This document shows, one piece after another, positions 39,253-49,900 of a stretch of 64,000 nt of DNA. Positions within the stretch are counted from its first letter, which is position 1. Each line of letters opens with the position of its first letter. Source of the DNA: Pichia kudriavzevii (Eukaryota; Ascomycota; Pichiomycetes; Pichiales; Pichiaceae); contig NC_042506.1 of the NCBI RefSeq assembly GCF_003054445.1, forward strand, positions 1,681,501 through 1,745,500. The letters run 5' to 3'. Position numbers and translations under genes: made by a program. The notes beneath the pieces are model-generated. The model did no database searches. It worked only from the letters and a program-made list of their open reading frames with translations, and had not been told where the DNA came from.

Positions 39253-41490
39253 ATGTACCTCATAAGAAAACCAGCTCAATCATCGGTTAGGTTCTCTTTC
39301 AATTCAGCTAAAAGGTTTTACAGCGATGTTAAAATTACCCCGGAAGTTCGTAAAGTGAAACCACGGTGGTTTTACGCCACCGATATTCCCAACACAAAAC
39401 CGTTTGGCATAGAGTATCAGTTGAAAAAGAGGCCTACCAAGTTTCTACCATTCACGTCATCAGACTCAGATAGAATAGAGGAAGCGTTTATAAAATTTCA
39501 AGCTAAGCTGCCAGAAAGTAGAAGGTTTGTGAATGTCCACGAAGATGGAATGTTCTCTGTCGATTTAATGAATAGGATTCTCAAGCCTGCTTACTGGGAG
39601 GGCTTAACCTATGAGGTTCGAAGGGGTGTATGGTTCCTGGATGATAATCTACCGCTACCAGATTTATTGTCAGAGCAGATTGAAGAATATTATGCTAAAT
39701 ATAGACCCGACTATTTTTTGGGCAAAGACATGGAAAATCGTAAACATTCATTACCTGGGATAAAATTGAAGTCAGAAAAAGAGCTATACACTTTGTACTC
39801 GAAGAAGTACCTGGGGGGACCAAGGAAGTGGCCATATAAGGAGTTTGACGATCTGAGTGAGGTTCCCAAGACACTGCATTTTAAATCAGAAAATGAAGCG
39901 TTGTTGATTAACGAAGGGAAGCTTTTGCCGGATATGATTGTTGAAAGCTTTAAAGGATATTCTAGTATCTTTGGTATGTATTCCATAAAAAGAGGTTATG
40001 AGAAGAAAAAGAACTTAGCTGATGAGAATACCAACAAGAAGTCAGAAACACCCTCCAATTCGGCTATTTCACATAAGATCGAAAAAATTGGCGAGGAGCT
40101 TGAGCTTGACGAGCTGTCCAGCGATATAAATGTGAAGTTGCAGCAAATAATAGAGAAGGACTATAGTAATGAGACTGTCAAAATCGAAAACAGCAAAGAT
40201 AGAGAGATTGACCATTTAGTCCTTTGTGTGCATGGTATCGGTCAAAGCTTAAGCTCCAAGTCAACATCTATCAATTTTGCACATGATTGCAATCATCTGC
40301 GGAAGCTCTTGAAGGAAGAGTTCATCAAGAAATCCTCTTACTTTGTGCCTTTGGCATATGGCAGAGAAGCTGGAAAAGACGAAAAACTGAAAAACTGTAA
40401 AGTTCAAGTGTTGCCAATTATTTGGAGATACGATATAGACTTTGGTTTGGACAAGCTATATGAAGAATTTGATTCAAATGGTGACTATAGATTACCTAGG
40501 TTATCTGATATAAACATCAATTCTGTTACACCATTAAGAAATATAGCAGCTGATGTTGTGCTCGATGTTCTGTTGTTCTATGAACCTAAGTTCCATGCCA
40601 AAATTTTAGAGAGTGTCATCAAGTCAGCAAACAAAATATACGATAAGTATTTGGAAAACCATCCTAATTTCAAAGGAAAAGTGTCTATATTAGGCCATTC
40701 TCTTGGGTCAGCTATAACACTTGATATTTTAAGTCAACAACCTGACACAATACCTAAGGGTAAGGATTTCAATCCACAGAAGCATCTCAAGTTTGATGTT
40801 GAAAACTTCTTTGCAATAGGATCACCAAATGGGGTATTTAAATTTATCAAAAGAGAAAATATCCATCCAAGGAGAATGAGGGAAAACAGGTCTGGGAACG
40901 CACCAGAGGCTGGTGTTGTTTATCCAAAGGTGGAGAACCTTTATAACATTTTCTATGCCACAGATTTAGTTGCGTATCGTATCGAGCCAATTATCCATTC
41001 ATCTATGAATAGAGTTAAGCCCAAACAGTACCACAGCTTACCAGAGGATAACATGATTACAAACAAATTGAAGGATATATCCAAAGCATCTACTGGTCTA
41101 TTATCGAATTCAGTTGTTAAGAAAATTGTAAGCAACACTACCGGATGGAAAGATTTGAAAGTTCCTGATCCTACTGAAGCTTTTAAGGAAACTGAAACAA
41201 GCGTCCATGCTAGTGAGCATGTGAAAGAACTCATGTTTGGACTAAATAAAAACGGGCGTGTCGATTACATGCTTCCGCAAAGTATGTTCGATATAGATAT
41301 GATTAGCGCCATTGGCTCTCATGTACAGTATTTTGAAGATGCTGATGTTGCCGATTTCCTACTCAGTGAGCTTTGGAAGAAGCCTCCAGCTACTAGGAAG
41401 AAAGATCTAATTGGTGTATTGGCTGACCAACAAGAGGAGGATGAACATCCAAAGAGTGAAAGCCAGGCGGGTCAAGGGGAAAGACACTAG
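39253..41490 (+). CDS. DDL1: DDHD-domain phospholipase, Ddl1 type
   Basis: A 745-residue intracellular PLA1-like lipase. The N-terminus (RKPAQSSVRFSFNSAKRF) is basic and amphipathic, fitting mitochondrial targeting as known for yeast Ddl1. A WWE-like N-terminal domain follows. The hydrolase core begins at about 320 with HLVLCVHGIGQS, and the GHSLG nucleophile elbow is at 481-485 (Ser483). The DDHD region (about 560-730) ends with RVDYMLPQSMFDIDMIS and SHVQYFEDADVADFLL. The substrates in the family are cardiolipin, phosphatidylethanolamine and phosphatidic acid. The start is the first ATG. S. cerevisiae has one such gene (YOR022C), of similar length. Confidence 0.92.
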   Translation: MYLIRKPAQSSVRFSFNSAKRFYSDVKITPEVRKVKPRWFYATDIPNTKPFGIEYQLKKRPTKFLPFTSSDSDRIEEAFIKFQAKLPESRRFVNVHEDGMFSVDLMNRILKPAYWEGLTYEVRRGVWFLDDNLPLPDLLSEQIEEYYAKYRPDYFLGKDMENRKHSLPGIKLKSEKELYTLYSKKYLGGPRKWPYKEFDDLSEVPKTLHFKSENEALLINEGKLLPDMIVESFKGYSSIFGMYSIKRGYEKKKNLADENTNKKSETPSNSAISHKIEKIGEELELDELSSDINVKLQQIIEKDYSNETVKIENSKDREIDHLVLCVHGIGQSLSSKSTSINFAHDCNHLRKLLKEEFIKKSSYFVPLAYGREAGKDEKLKNCKVQVLPIIWRYDIDFGLDKLYEEFDSNGDYRLPRLSDININSVTPLRNIAADVVLDVLLFYEPKFHAKILESVIKSANKIYDKYLENHPNFKGKVSILGHSLGSAITLDILSQQPDTIPKGKDFNPQKHLKFDVENFFAIGSPNGVFKFIKRENIHPRRMRENRSGNAPEAGVVYPKVENLYNIFYATDLVAYRIEPIIHSSMNRVKPKQYHSLPEDNMITNKLKDISKASTGLLSNSVVKKIVSNTTGWKDLKVPDPTEAFKETETSVHASEHVKELMFGLNKNGRVDYMLPQSMFDIDMISAIGSHVQYFEDADVADFLLSELWKKPPATRKKDLIGVLADQQEEDEHPKSESQAGQGERH

Positions 41491-42733
41491 ACATCTCCAA
41501 CGTTAGCAGGACTACATTTCCTAATACAAGCTTCAAAGATCCATGGGGACCATCTACTAACTCGTATATCTATAGTATAGTGGCAGGTGTATATGGAAGG
41601 TCCACCCTGTTTGTAAAAGAACGCCTACACTGTTAGAACTATACAAGAGAAACCCTAGATGTTCAGATATCGAGGGCTGGTTTTGCGCTTGTCCAATGCG
41701 CGGGCATTTCGAGGAAGTTCAAATGCTTTAAAATGCGACCGTCTCGCTATATGAAGGCACCCAGCGATTCTTATTTCTTTCATTCAAACATGCTCTTTTG
41801 AAGTACCTTTCTGAATAACAAGCATTTGACCATGTCTCGGTGGACGTGTCAACTGCCAAAACTGTGTAAGATATGACGATAAAGTTGGCATTTCATACAG
41901 GATGCAGATGATGACCAATAGTTTGCTGTGCACCATTCTGATGTACTCAACGCATGACAGATACTCAAACTTGTACTTAACTGACATCATCCTCACGTGT
42001 TGTACCATACATCGTCTCTGTAAATTCACCTGCAGCATCTGTAGTGACTCTTGTTGTCTCCTACCTCCCCGGTAGGCATTGCTGGACACAGTCAGGTTCT
42101 TTTTTTCCCTTTGTAAGCAAGCAGTAAATCCACGAGTTTTAGGAGGTATAAATTTGGGTGGTGTTTGCGGGCTATGTCTATTACTTGTCAAGGAAAATTA
42201 GTGTTTCAGCCTCCAATGCTTTCGGCTTTACTTATGCATTGCCTGACAACTGATGACGCCGACCATGTTCACGCTTGGAAAACGGTCGTTTTCTGCCTAG
42301 ACCCATGGTACAACGTTGCGGCTTAAGTTCTAGTTTCGAAATTAGCGTCTTTTTTTTTTTTTACCGTCAATTATAGTCGCTAAAGAGGGGAAAATAGCCC
42401 TCATTTAGTGTATTAGGCCAATGAAGCTTATCTAATTAGGGGTGCCCGAAAAAAAAAAAAAAGCTACAGTGTAATATCAAAGCTAATTGCACTTTATGGA
42501 ACAAATATATATACTGATTATGGCAATAATTGCATAAAGAGCGGATGATGTTCTCATGACAGGCATGTAGACTCACCCCAGGTTCCTATTTAACTGTTAT
42601 ACCTACGTACAAGTGTATCCCCAATTTCTGTAGGTGGTATCTGCAGCATTAGCACAGTACTATCAGCTAACGAGTGATTTCAACAAGCTAATCACTGGCC
42701 AACTTCTATTGTCGCCACGCTTCGAGAGAAACC
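41491..42733. other. 1.24 kb intergenic DNA upstream of the 42.7 kb gene
   Basis: No convincing gene. A 135-codon frame on the minus strand (41784-42191) opens at TTG, has no domain and odd composition. The region has a CACGTG motif (41995-42000), a T-run of about 14 at 42348-42361 and an A-run near 42449-42463, and probably acts as a long promoter for the downstream Ser-rich gene, as expected for a regulated gene. Confidence 0.55.
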
Positions 42734-43720
42734 ATGGAAGAGTCTGATCTTTTCAAAAATTTGAGCACCTTCACCTTTCCCAAACCTGTTCCCCTTCCAA
42801 ACGACGGCTCGGAGGATGTGGAATCCATCGAAACAACGGCCTCTTCAGATAACGAGGTGTATCCACTGGGAAATAAGTCAACAATATCTCCAAAGGCAAC
42901 AATCTTTGTGGGTGAACTCAACAAGCCGTCATCTCCAAATTCTTCAACAGCGATGCCAAACCATAAACGAATAACTAACCTCGTGTACTCCAACTGCAAT
43001 GAAAATGGCCTTTCTCTGTCTCTGTCACCGGGCAAGTCTGCCGGTGTGAACAGAACCATCTCTTTCCCTCCAATATCCCCAATAAACACGAAATTCGAAT
43101 GGGATAAATCGCCAAGACAGCCTACACTTTACAAGACCAGATCATCCGCTACTATGGAATCCTCGTTCTATCAATCACCGAATACGCTTCAGTCGTCTCC
43201 ACAATCGAATGATTATGCAACTGCCAGGTATTTGAATGACAATAGACCCTTGTCGTCTCCATCAGAGAGGGGCTCCTTTGCAAGTAGTGGTAGAAAGTTT
43301 CACCATCGCCGAAGCTTGTCTATTTCCAGTCCAAAGTCTACAGATTTCTCACCCAATTCTAATAGATTCTCCTTTGTCTTTTCTAACGTCGAAGAAACAA
43401 ACACAAGCAACTATCACTTGGAGGTCTCTAGGGAATTTCATGATACTGCTCCAATCGATTGTGAAGCACAAGATGACTTTATATTGGAGGAGGAGAATGA
43501 CTGTGACCACAATAGTTATAGTGAGGAACCCCTCATGTTGTACAAAAACTTTGATGACAGGAATACCGATATTGTCTCCAGACCTACTGCTTCCAGCTCA
43601 GGTGTCAGTATAGGAGAAGCCCAAAAAGTGAAGATCCAACGGCCCTCTGTGGTGTACCTTGTATCATCGCCAACAAATCTTGAGCTTGATTTGGACATAA
43701 TTTCCAATACAGAACAGTGA
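42734..43720 (+). CDS. Unknown Ser-rich, probably phosphorylated protein, 328 aa
   Basis: A 328-residue disordered-looking protein with many SP/TP sites (SISSPKSTDFSPNS, SPGKSAG, FPPISPINT, QSSPQS). A block, RTISFPPISP then KFEWDKSPRQPTLYKTRSS, resembles a block in the 33.3 kb Ser-rich protein (IFDGPSS, FQWEHP, RKATRSRS). A basic Ser patch, GRKFHHRRSLSISSP, contains the RRxS type of PKA site. The C-terminal half is acidic and ends DLDIISNTEQ. No enzyme domain or membrane segment. A 1.2 kb promoter precedes it and ARG4 converges from the right. Possibly a cell-cycle or nutrient-signalling target, but that is only a guess from the phosphosites. Confidence 0.65.
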   Translation: MEESDLFKNLSTFTFPKPVPLPNDGSEDVESIETTASSDNEVYPLGNKSTISPKATIFVGELNKPSSPNSSTAMPNHKRITNLVYSNCNENGLSLSLSPGKSAGVNRTISFPPISPINTKFEWDKSPRQPTLYKTRSSATMESSFYQSPNTLQSSPQSNDYATARYLNDNRPLSSPSERGSFASSGRKFHHRRSLSISSPKSTDFSPNSNRFSFVFSNVEETNTSNYHLEVSREFHDTAPIDCEAQDDFILEEENDCDHNSYSEEPLMLYKNFDDRNTDIVSRPTASSSGVSIGEAQKVKIQRPSVVYLVSSPTNLELDLDIISNTEQ

Positions 43721-43920
43721 TTTTTTTTTCTTGCTTTAACAACATCATGCTTTTGTTGTTGATTTATGTTATATACCCCAGTTTTTTTATAAACATATGT
43801 GTGTTATTATTGGTATATTAATTATACTTTTCAACATTTTTGTTCCTTCTTTAAAAAAAAAGTAATAGAGAGGAGGTACATACAGAGGCACAAATTTATT
43901 GATATAAGTCTATGTATCAA

Positions 43921-45312
43921 CTATAGAATTTTTTTCAAAGAGTCCAATTGCTTTAAAACCGCAGACTTTGCAGTACCACCTATAGCATCCCTTCTTTCAA
44001 CTGATTGTTCAAAATTGAAAGTGTCAAAAACATCTGCTTCAAATCTTTCATCTATTTTTTTGAATTGGTCCATTGTCAGTTGATCAATACCACTAAGGCC
44101 TGTTACTTCAGCTTCTCTGACACACTCACCAGATATATGATGTGTTTCTCTGAACGGAACACCTTTTCTAACCAGATAATCAGCTAAATCTGTTGCTAAC
44201 ATATCCATACTTAGGGATTCTTTCATTTTTTTGGCATCCGGGGTCAATGTCGAGATGACGCCAGTTGCAATGAGAATGGAATGCTCGACTGTTAGCATAC
44301 AGTCAAACAAAGGTTCCTTGTCCTCTTGCATGTCTTTATTATAGGTTGAAGGGATCGATTTCAATGACATCATAAACCCTGCTAACGAACCAAAGACTCT
44401 ACCCGATTTACCTCTTAACAATTCCAACGAATCAGGATTTTTCTTCTGAGGCATTAGTGAAGACCCCGTTGAGTATGCATCTGCAAGTTTAATGAACCCA
44501 AATTCTCCTGAAGAGTAAATAATCAAATCTTCGGAGAATCTGGAAATGTGATTCATGAAAAGTGACGACCAAAACATAGTTTCAACGACAAAGTCTCGAT
44601 CGGAAACGGCGGTCAAAGAGTTACCAATGACACCTGTGAATCCTAGTTCATGAGCCAAAAATTCTCTATCGATTCCATATGGATGTCCTGCCAATGCACC
44701 ACTGCCCAATGGAGAGACATTGAGTCGTTCAATAATTTGTAAAAGTCTCTTATAATCTTCAGTGAAATATGTTGCATACATGCTTATCCAATGCGACCAT
44801 CTAATTGGTTGTGCTCTTTGCAAATGTGTATAACCTGGCATTAAAATATCAATTTCCTTTTCCGCTCTGTTGATCATGGTCTCAATGAAAGACTTGAGAT
44901 ACCCTGCTAGTTTCTTTAATTCATCTCTGACATATAATCTCATGTCAGTTGCCACTTGATCGTTTCTGGATCTCCCTGTGTGGACTTTACCAGAAATGTT
45001 TTTGCCAATGATCTCACCCAATCTTCTCTCATTGGCAGTATGGATGTCTTCATCTCCTGGTTTCTCCACAAACTTGTTGTTCTTCCACTCATCATAAATT
45101 ACTTTCAAACCCCTATGGATCTCCGATAATTCATCAGAGGTGATCAACCCAAGCTTTTCCAATCCCATAGTATAAACCCTAGTACCTTCCAAATCCTGTG
45201 CGTACATTTTTTTATCGTATGGTAACGATGCATTGTACAAATCCATTAGAGGATCTGTTGCACCGGTGAATCTACCACCCCATAGTTTTTGTTCTGCTGG
45301 CTGGTTGCTCAT
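43921..45312 (-). CDS. ARG4: Argininosuccinate lyase
   Basis: A 463-residue enzyme, the same size as the family standard, that splits argininosuccinate to arginine and fumarate in the last step of arginine synthesis. Diagnostic blocks: [13 protein letters not shown] at the start, [13 protein letters not shown] (about 112-124), the catalytic His region [11 protein letters not shown] (about 160-170), and the fumarase/aspartase-superfamily signature [13 protein letters not shown] (about 284-296), whose flexible loop supplies the catalytic Ser. The start is the first ATG. The gene is divergent from ERG26, sharing a 484-bp region in which Gcn4-like sites lie about 200 and 250 bp upstream of ARG4. 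Confidence 0.98.
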   Translation of the reverse strand: MSNQPAEQKLWGGRFTGATDPLMDLYNASLPYDKKMYAQDLEGTRVYTMGLEKLGLITSDELSEIHRGLKVIYDEWKNNKFVEKPGDEDIHTANERRLGEIIGKNISGKVHTGRSRNDQVATDMRLYVRDELKKLAGYLKSFIETMINRAEKEIDILMPGYTHLQRAQPIRWSHWISMYATYFTEDYKRLLQIIERLNVSPLGSGALAGHPYGIDREFLAHELGFTGVIGNSLTAVSDRDFVVETMFWSSLFMNHISRFSEDLIIYSSGEFGFIKLADAYSTGSSLMPQKKNPDSLELLRGKSGRVFGSLAGFMMSLKSIPSTYNKDMQEDKEPLFDCMLTVEHSILIATGVISTLTPDAKKMKESLSMDMLATDLADYLVRKGVPFRETHHISGECVREAEVTGLSGIDQLTMDQFKKIDERFEADVFDTFNFEQSVERRDAIGGTAKSAVLKQLDSLKKIL

Positions 45313-45508
45313 TTATTTGGTTTTCTGTTCTTTACTAAGAAAAATTTCACAATAAAATGTGTTGTGGTATAGTATGGGGTAAAGTAAGCAAGCAGAGAAG
45401 AAGAAGTAAGCAATAGAAGTAGAGGATAAAACGAAAAAACTACCAGTATTTATACAGACCGGGGACTACTACAATGACTGCCAAGATGTGTGCACTATTG
45501 GGCGCTTA

Positions 45509-45565
45509 AGAGTCAGAATCTCCCGATTGGGTAATTTTTGCAAAAAGGACAAGCGCGTTGACTAA
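45509..45565. promoter_or_regulatory. Two Gcn4-like sites upstream of ARG4
   Basis: AGAGTCA at 45509-45515 (TGACTCT on the other strand) and TGACTAA at 45559-45565 each match 6 of 7 bases of the Gcn4 consensus TGACTCA. They lie 197 and 247 bp upstream of the ARG4 ATG. Amino-acid biosynthetic genes are classic Gcn4 targets, so regulation by general amino-acid control is likely, though unproven here. Confidence 0.6.
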
Positions 45566-45678
45566 TTGGGACAAAAAGCTCTGATATGCAAAAATGCGTT
45601 TTAGTTTAGTAGCCAAAAAAAAAAAAAACCTGGAAAATCAGAAATAAAAAAAAAAAAGATCGCGAGCTGGCTGTTTTC

Positions 45679-45700
45679 TATACGAAATGTATCTAAACGA
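45679..45700 (-). promoter_or_regulatory. Paired sterol-response (Upc2-type) sites upstream of ERG26
   Basis: On the minus strand, TCGTATA (45679-45685) and TCGTTTAG (45693-45700) lie 97-118 bp upstream of the ERG26 ATG. They match the core of the sterol regulatory element bound by Upc2/Ecm22 (TCGTATA) and the related AR1 form (TCGTTYAG). Two variants within 22 bp upstream of a sterol gene is unlikely by chance. Confidence 0.65.
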
Positions 45701-45796
45701 ATAGAGGTGAGTTTCAGTAAATCATTGCATTTTTTGATGGATTCACAAATTTCAAAAGGAAAAGGGGTAATATAATACAGGGAGAAACACACAAGT

Positions 45797-46855
45797 ATGG
45801 CTACTCCAATGGATTCCGTGCTACTTATTGGGGGATCTGGGTTTTTGGGTCTTCATTTGATCCAGCAATTCTGGGAAGAGTCACCAAGACCTGATATACA
45901 CGTATTTGATATCCGTCCATTGCCTGAAAAGATATCCAAGTATTTTACCTTTGATCCAAGCAGAATAATTGTCCATGTTGGTGACTTGACTTCCGAGGAG
46001 GATGTGAAGAAGGCCATTGAGGTTTCTAAACCAACAGTCATTGTCCACTCTGCATCTCCTATCCATGGGTTAGGCCAAGAAATTTACGAGAAAGTTAACA
46101 TCCATGGTACGTCCAATTTAATCAAGTGTGCTAAGGAAATGGGGATAAGAGCTCTGGTTTATACCTCCTCTGCAGGGGTTATTTTCAATGGTGAGGATGT
46201 TCACAATGCTGACGAGACTTGGCCGATTCCGGATGTTCCAATGGACGGTTATAATGAAACCAAAGCCATTGCTGAAAATATGGTCTTAGAAGCAAACTCA
46301 CCAAAGGAGAATTTCTACACGGTGGCATTAAGACCAGCAGGTATATTTGGCCCGGGTGACAGACAACTGGTTCCCGGTCTAAGGCAAGTTCTCAAAAATG
46401 GCCAAACAAAGTTTCAGGTTGGTAATAACGATAATCTATTTGATTGGACATACGCTGGTAATGTTGCTGATTCACATATCCTAGCAGCAAAGAAGATTCT
46501 CGATCCTGCCACGGTTGATCAGGTTGGTGGGGAAAAATTTTTTGTTACCAACGATACCCCATCTTATTTTTGGACTCTAGCAAGGACTGTTTGGAAAGCT
46601 GATGGTCATGTTGACAATTTCAATATTGTGTTGAGCAGACCTGTTGCTATTGCAGTTGGTTACCTATCTGAATTTTTTTCGAAACTCGTTGGGAAAGAAC
46701 CCGGTCTAACACCATTTAGAGTTAAGATCGTTTGTGCATATAGATACCATAACATTACTAAGGCGAAAACTGTTTTAGGATATAAGCCAAAGGTTGGATT
46801 GGAACAAGGTATTAGATACACTTTAGATTGGATGGACGAAACTAATGCAGAGTAA
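45797..46855 (+). CDS. ERG26: Sterol-4-alpha-carboxylate 3-dehydrogenase (C-3 sterol dehydrogenase)
   Basis: A 352-residue ER enzyme (S. cerevisiae Erg26 349 aa) of the 3-beta-HSD/SDR family. It decarboxylates and oxidises the 4-carboxysterol during C-4 demethylation, with Erg25 and Erg27. The NAD-binding motif is GGSGFLG (12-18). The active-site Ser lies in YTSSAG (122-127) and YxxxK is YNETK at 152-156. ALRPAGIFGPGDRQLVP and NLFDWTYAGNVADSHILA are typical of Erg26. The start is the first ATG. It converges with VPS8, 82 bp between stops. The sites at 45679-45700 suggest sterol-responsive control. A conserved Leu here is encoded by CTG (46154), supporting the standard nuclear code. Confidence 0.97.
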   Translation: MATPMDSVLLIGGSGFLGLHLIQQFWEESPRPDIHVFDIRPLPEKISKYFTFDPSRIIVHVGDLTSEEDVKKAIEVSKPTVIVHSASPIHGLGQEIYEKVNIHGTSNLIKCAKEMGIRALVYTSSAGVIFNGEDVHNADETWPIPDVPMDGYNETKAIAENMVLEANSPKENFYTVALRPAGIFGPGDRQLVPGLRQVLKNGQTKFQVGNNDNLFDWTYAGNVADSHILAAKKILDPATVDQVGGEKFFVTNDTPSYFWTLARTVWKADGHVDNFNIVLSRPVAIAVGYLSEFFSKLVGKEPGLTPFRVKIVCAYRYHNITKAKTVLGYKPKVGLEQGIRYTLDWMDETNAE

Positions 46856-46937
46856 GACTTTTGCATTTTTTCCTCAATATATATATACTTATGTATACAT
46901 AGTTGTCTTTTATAAACATGACAGTTCTACGCAAAAA

Positions 46938-49900
46938 TTATGACTGCAGCCTTTCAGATTCACATAAAATACATTTTTGATCTTCATCTTTAGTAGTACC
47001 CATATTTTCAAGACATTTTCTGTGGTAAGTGTGCCTGCAGTTGAAGATGAAGAGCGAATTCGCCCTAGCAGTAGCGGTGTCACATGATAACCCCAAGTGA
47101 ATACTTTGTAGCTGATGATCTCTCCAGGATTCATATACTATATTTCCTATTTTTCCACCCCAAATCTTTTTACCACATGATTCACATTCAATATTCTCAG
47201 GTGACCTTCCTCTCAACTTCAGACTCTCCAAAATTTCCAGATTCTCAAAAGTATCCTGGTCAATCAGTGTCTTAATCAGGGTTAGAATTTCGTGATCATT
47301 TCTGTATGATATGAACACTTCCTTTAGCACTACTCTAACATCACCTAATGTTGTATTATGGGTTGAAGACCCATCCAAGAATCTTTGAAATATGGTATTA
47401 AAAAATCTAGGGTCATCCTGGCTAACACAAATTACAAATTGGAAAGCAGTCTGAACTACCCTTTTAAATATGTCAATCGCTTTCACTTCTTTTTGTTCCT
47501 CCATGAGGGATTTAAGAATGTTGGCAGCTTTCTCAACAAGCCGTACAGTCAAAGCTTCCCTTAAAGTAATTCCTTCCTTCTTTCCTTTCAATATGTTACT
47601 GTTCGCTTTCACCACTCTAAACCCCAAATCCAAACAGTTCCAAACTCTATCCTCAAGTTCTTTCTGGTACCCATGCTCTGTCAAATCATGTGCCGTTGCC
47701 TGTAGTATATCACATATTCTAATTATAGCTCCCTGATACTCTCCGTGCTCTACAAGCCACTGAATTAAAATTTCAACGTTATTTGCTTCTAACAGCTCAA
47801 TAACATCTTTGCTCAAGCTGCTTAACCTCCACAAAAATTTTCTGATTTTCAGATCAAAGTTTTTCACTTCTGCATCATCCACTTTCGGCTTCTTCTTCAA
47901 CAGTGAAAGTTGTCTGGTTAGACCTTTCAGATACTCCATTCTCAAATCGTCACTAAAAACAAAAGCAACATCCTCTTCCTCTTTAGCTTCGAAAATAGCC
48001 TTGAGATACTCGAATTTGATGGAATGATTAGTAATTTGAGAAGTCAAGGAGTTAAGATCAGGCCATTTAGTAGATATGATCCGTGCCATTTGAGAAGGGG
48101 ATGTTTCCACAAACATCTCAAAGTTTTCACTAATTAATCTTACCAGCCGATCCATATCGTAGCTATCCAGCACATTAAAGCTCTCTTCTATTATTGAATA
48201 TGCAGGTTTCAGTAACCAATCTTTGGAAACTTTTTGAGCCTTTCTCAAACGTACCCATAATTCCAGTAGTTGTACATACTTTTCTTCTGATTGGTATAAA
48301 CCCTGTAAAACCTGAAAATGGCCAGCCTTTTCTATCTTTAGTAGTAGTACATCTGTATCATATGGTCGATATACCGAAAGCAAAGATTGCAAAGCCAGTT
48401 CACAGTCTTTCTCAATTTCCAAAGAATATTCTGGCAAGTCTTTCGCTTGGCATAAAAGGTCAATTATCTCATCCAAAACACTGTCGGCTAACCTAATAAA
48501 TTGGGGGTACTTTGAATAGTTTCTGCTGATGAAAATACAAATACGAATTTTGTCGACGAAATGAAATTGGTCAGAGCTGTTATGTATAAGGCCTAGTAAA
48601 ATTTCAATAACTAGTTGCCGATTTATGTGAAGCTCATAGTGTTTATTTTGATCATAAGACAATCGAGTATCATTTAGTAGCTCGTCTTCAAATGCTTCGT
48701 TTAAGCAAGAAACCATGCTATTACTATCATATTGAAGGAGTAATGATAAATATGGAAACATAGGTTCTTCAGTGATATTTTCAACTGTGTGTAATATTGG
48801 AGCTCCTTCTGGCCATGATATAGGAGACCCGTTAAATAGAAAGTAGTAGATGTTAAGTTTTGCAGGTGTATTATCTTCCGGTAGGAGCGAATGTTCTGTT
48901 GGATATTGCCTTCCGGTTAACGTATAGGATATATAAGGATAGACATAGCTTATCTGTTCACGCCTTTGAATCCTTAGTTCTTCAGACAAAGTTTTTTCGA
49001 CTTGATAATACTTTTTGATTTTCGCAATCGCATTAATTAAAGGCGTAATATAATCATGTAACAGAGACGTCCATATGTATGTTAGGGTTTCATTTAGTTG
49101 ATATTTGTGACATAGTTGAACCGTCAAATCGATATCTAATTGCTTGATATCCAAAAAGCAGATCAGGTGCTCTAATGTATCAATATCATCCCTTTTTGCA
49201 TAAAATTCTATCATCGAATGTAATATTGATGGTGAAAAGGATAACGGCTTTGACCTGAAAATGAGTTCTTCAATGACTTCAAAAAATACATGCTCTTGCT
49301 CATTTTCTTGTAATCTGTCATAAATGATCTCATAGAAATCTTCCTGTACATTCAAGACCATGCATGTCTGGATCGCCAATCTAGTACGCCTTTTCAAGTC
49401 TCCATGGCTTGCATCCTTTGAATTGAACAAGTATTTTGTTGAGGATTTTAGGACCTGAATCAAATACCCTCTCATAAGTTTATGCCTCACCTCATCATTG
49501 GTAGGTAAAGATAGTAATGCAAGGTCTTCCGTTGAACCTTCGTATTGAGCTTTCGCTTCTTCCAAAGCTTCTTCATAATTTTGATTATTCAACAAATCCA
49601 GTAAGATATCAGCCCAGTTGAGGAGGCTTCCAGTCTTAAATTCAGATCTACCCATAATAAATAGATTTGACTTGTACGTACTTATTGACTTGTTGAACGT
49701 CTTTTGGGATAAACCAATCTTATTATTTGCATAAACAGTCGATGCTTCTAGCTCATTGGAAAGGTCATCAATCTTTCTTAAAACCATTAATTTTTGAGAG
49801 TCAATAAAAAGTAGGTTTCCAGACTCAGTAAATGCAACCAATATTTTTTTGGTTAACCAATACAGAGAAATAACTGACTCAGATAACTTCATCTCACCTC

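Noticed and set aside
41784-42191. 135-codon frame on the minus strand
   Set aside because: It opens with TTG, has no recognisable domain and lies in a probable promoter.
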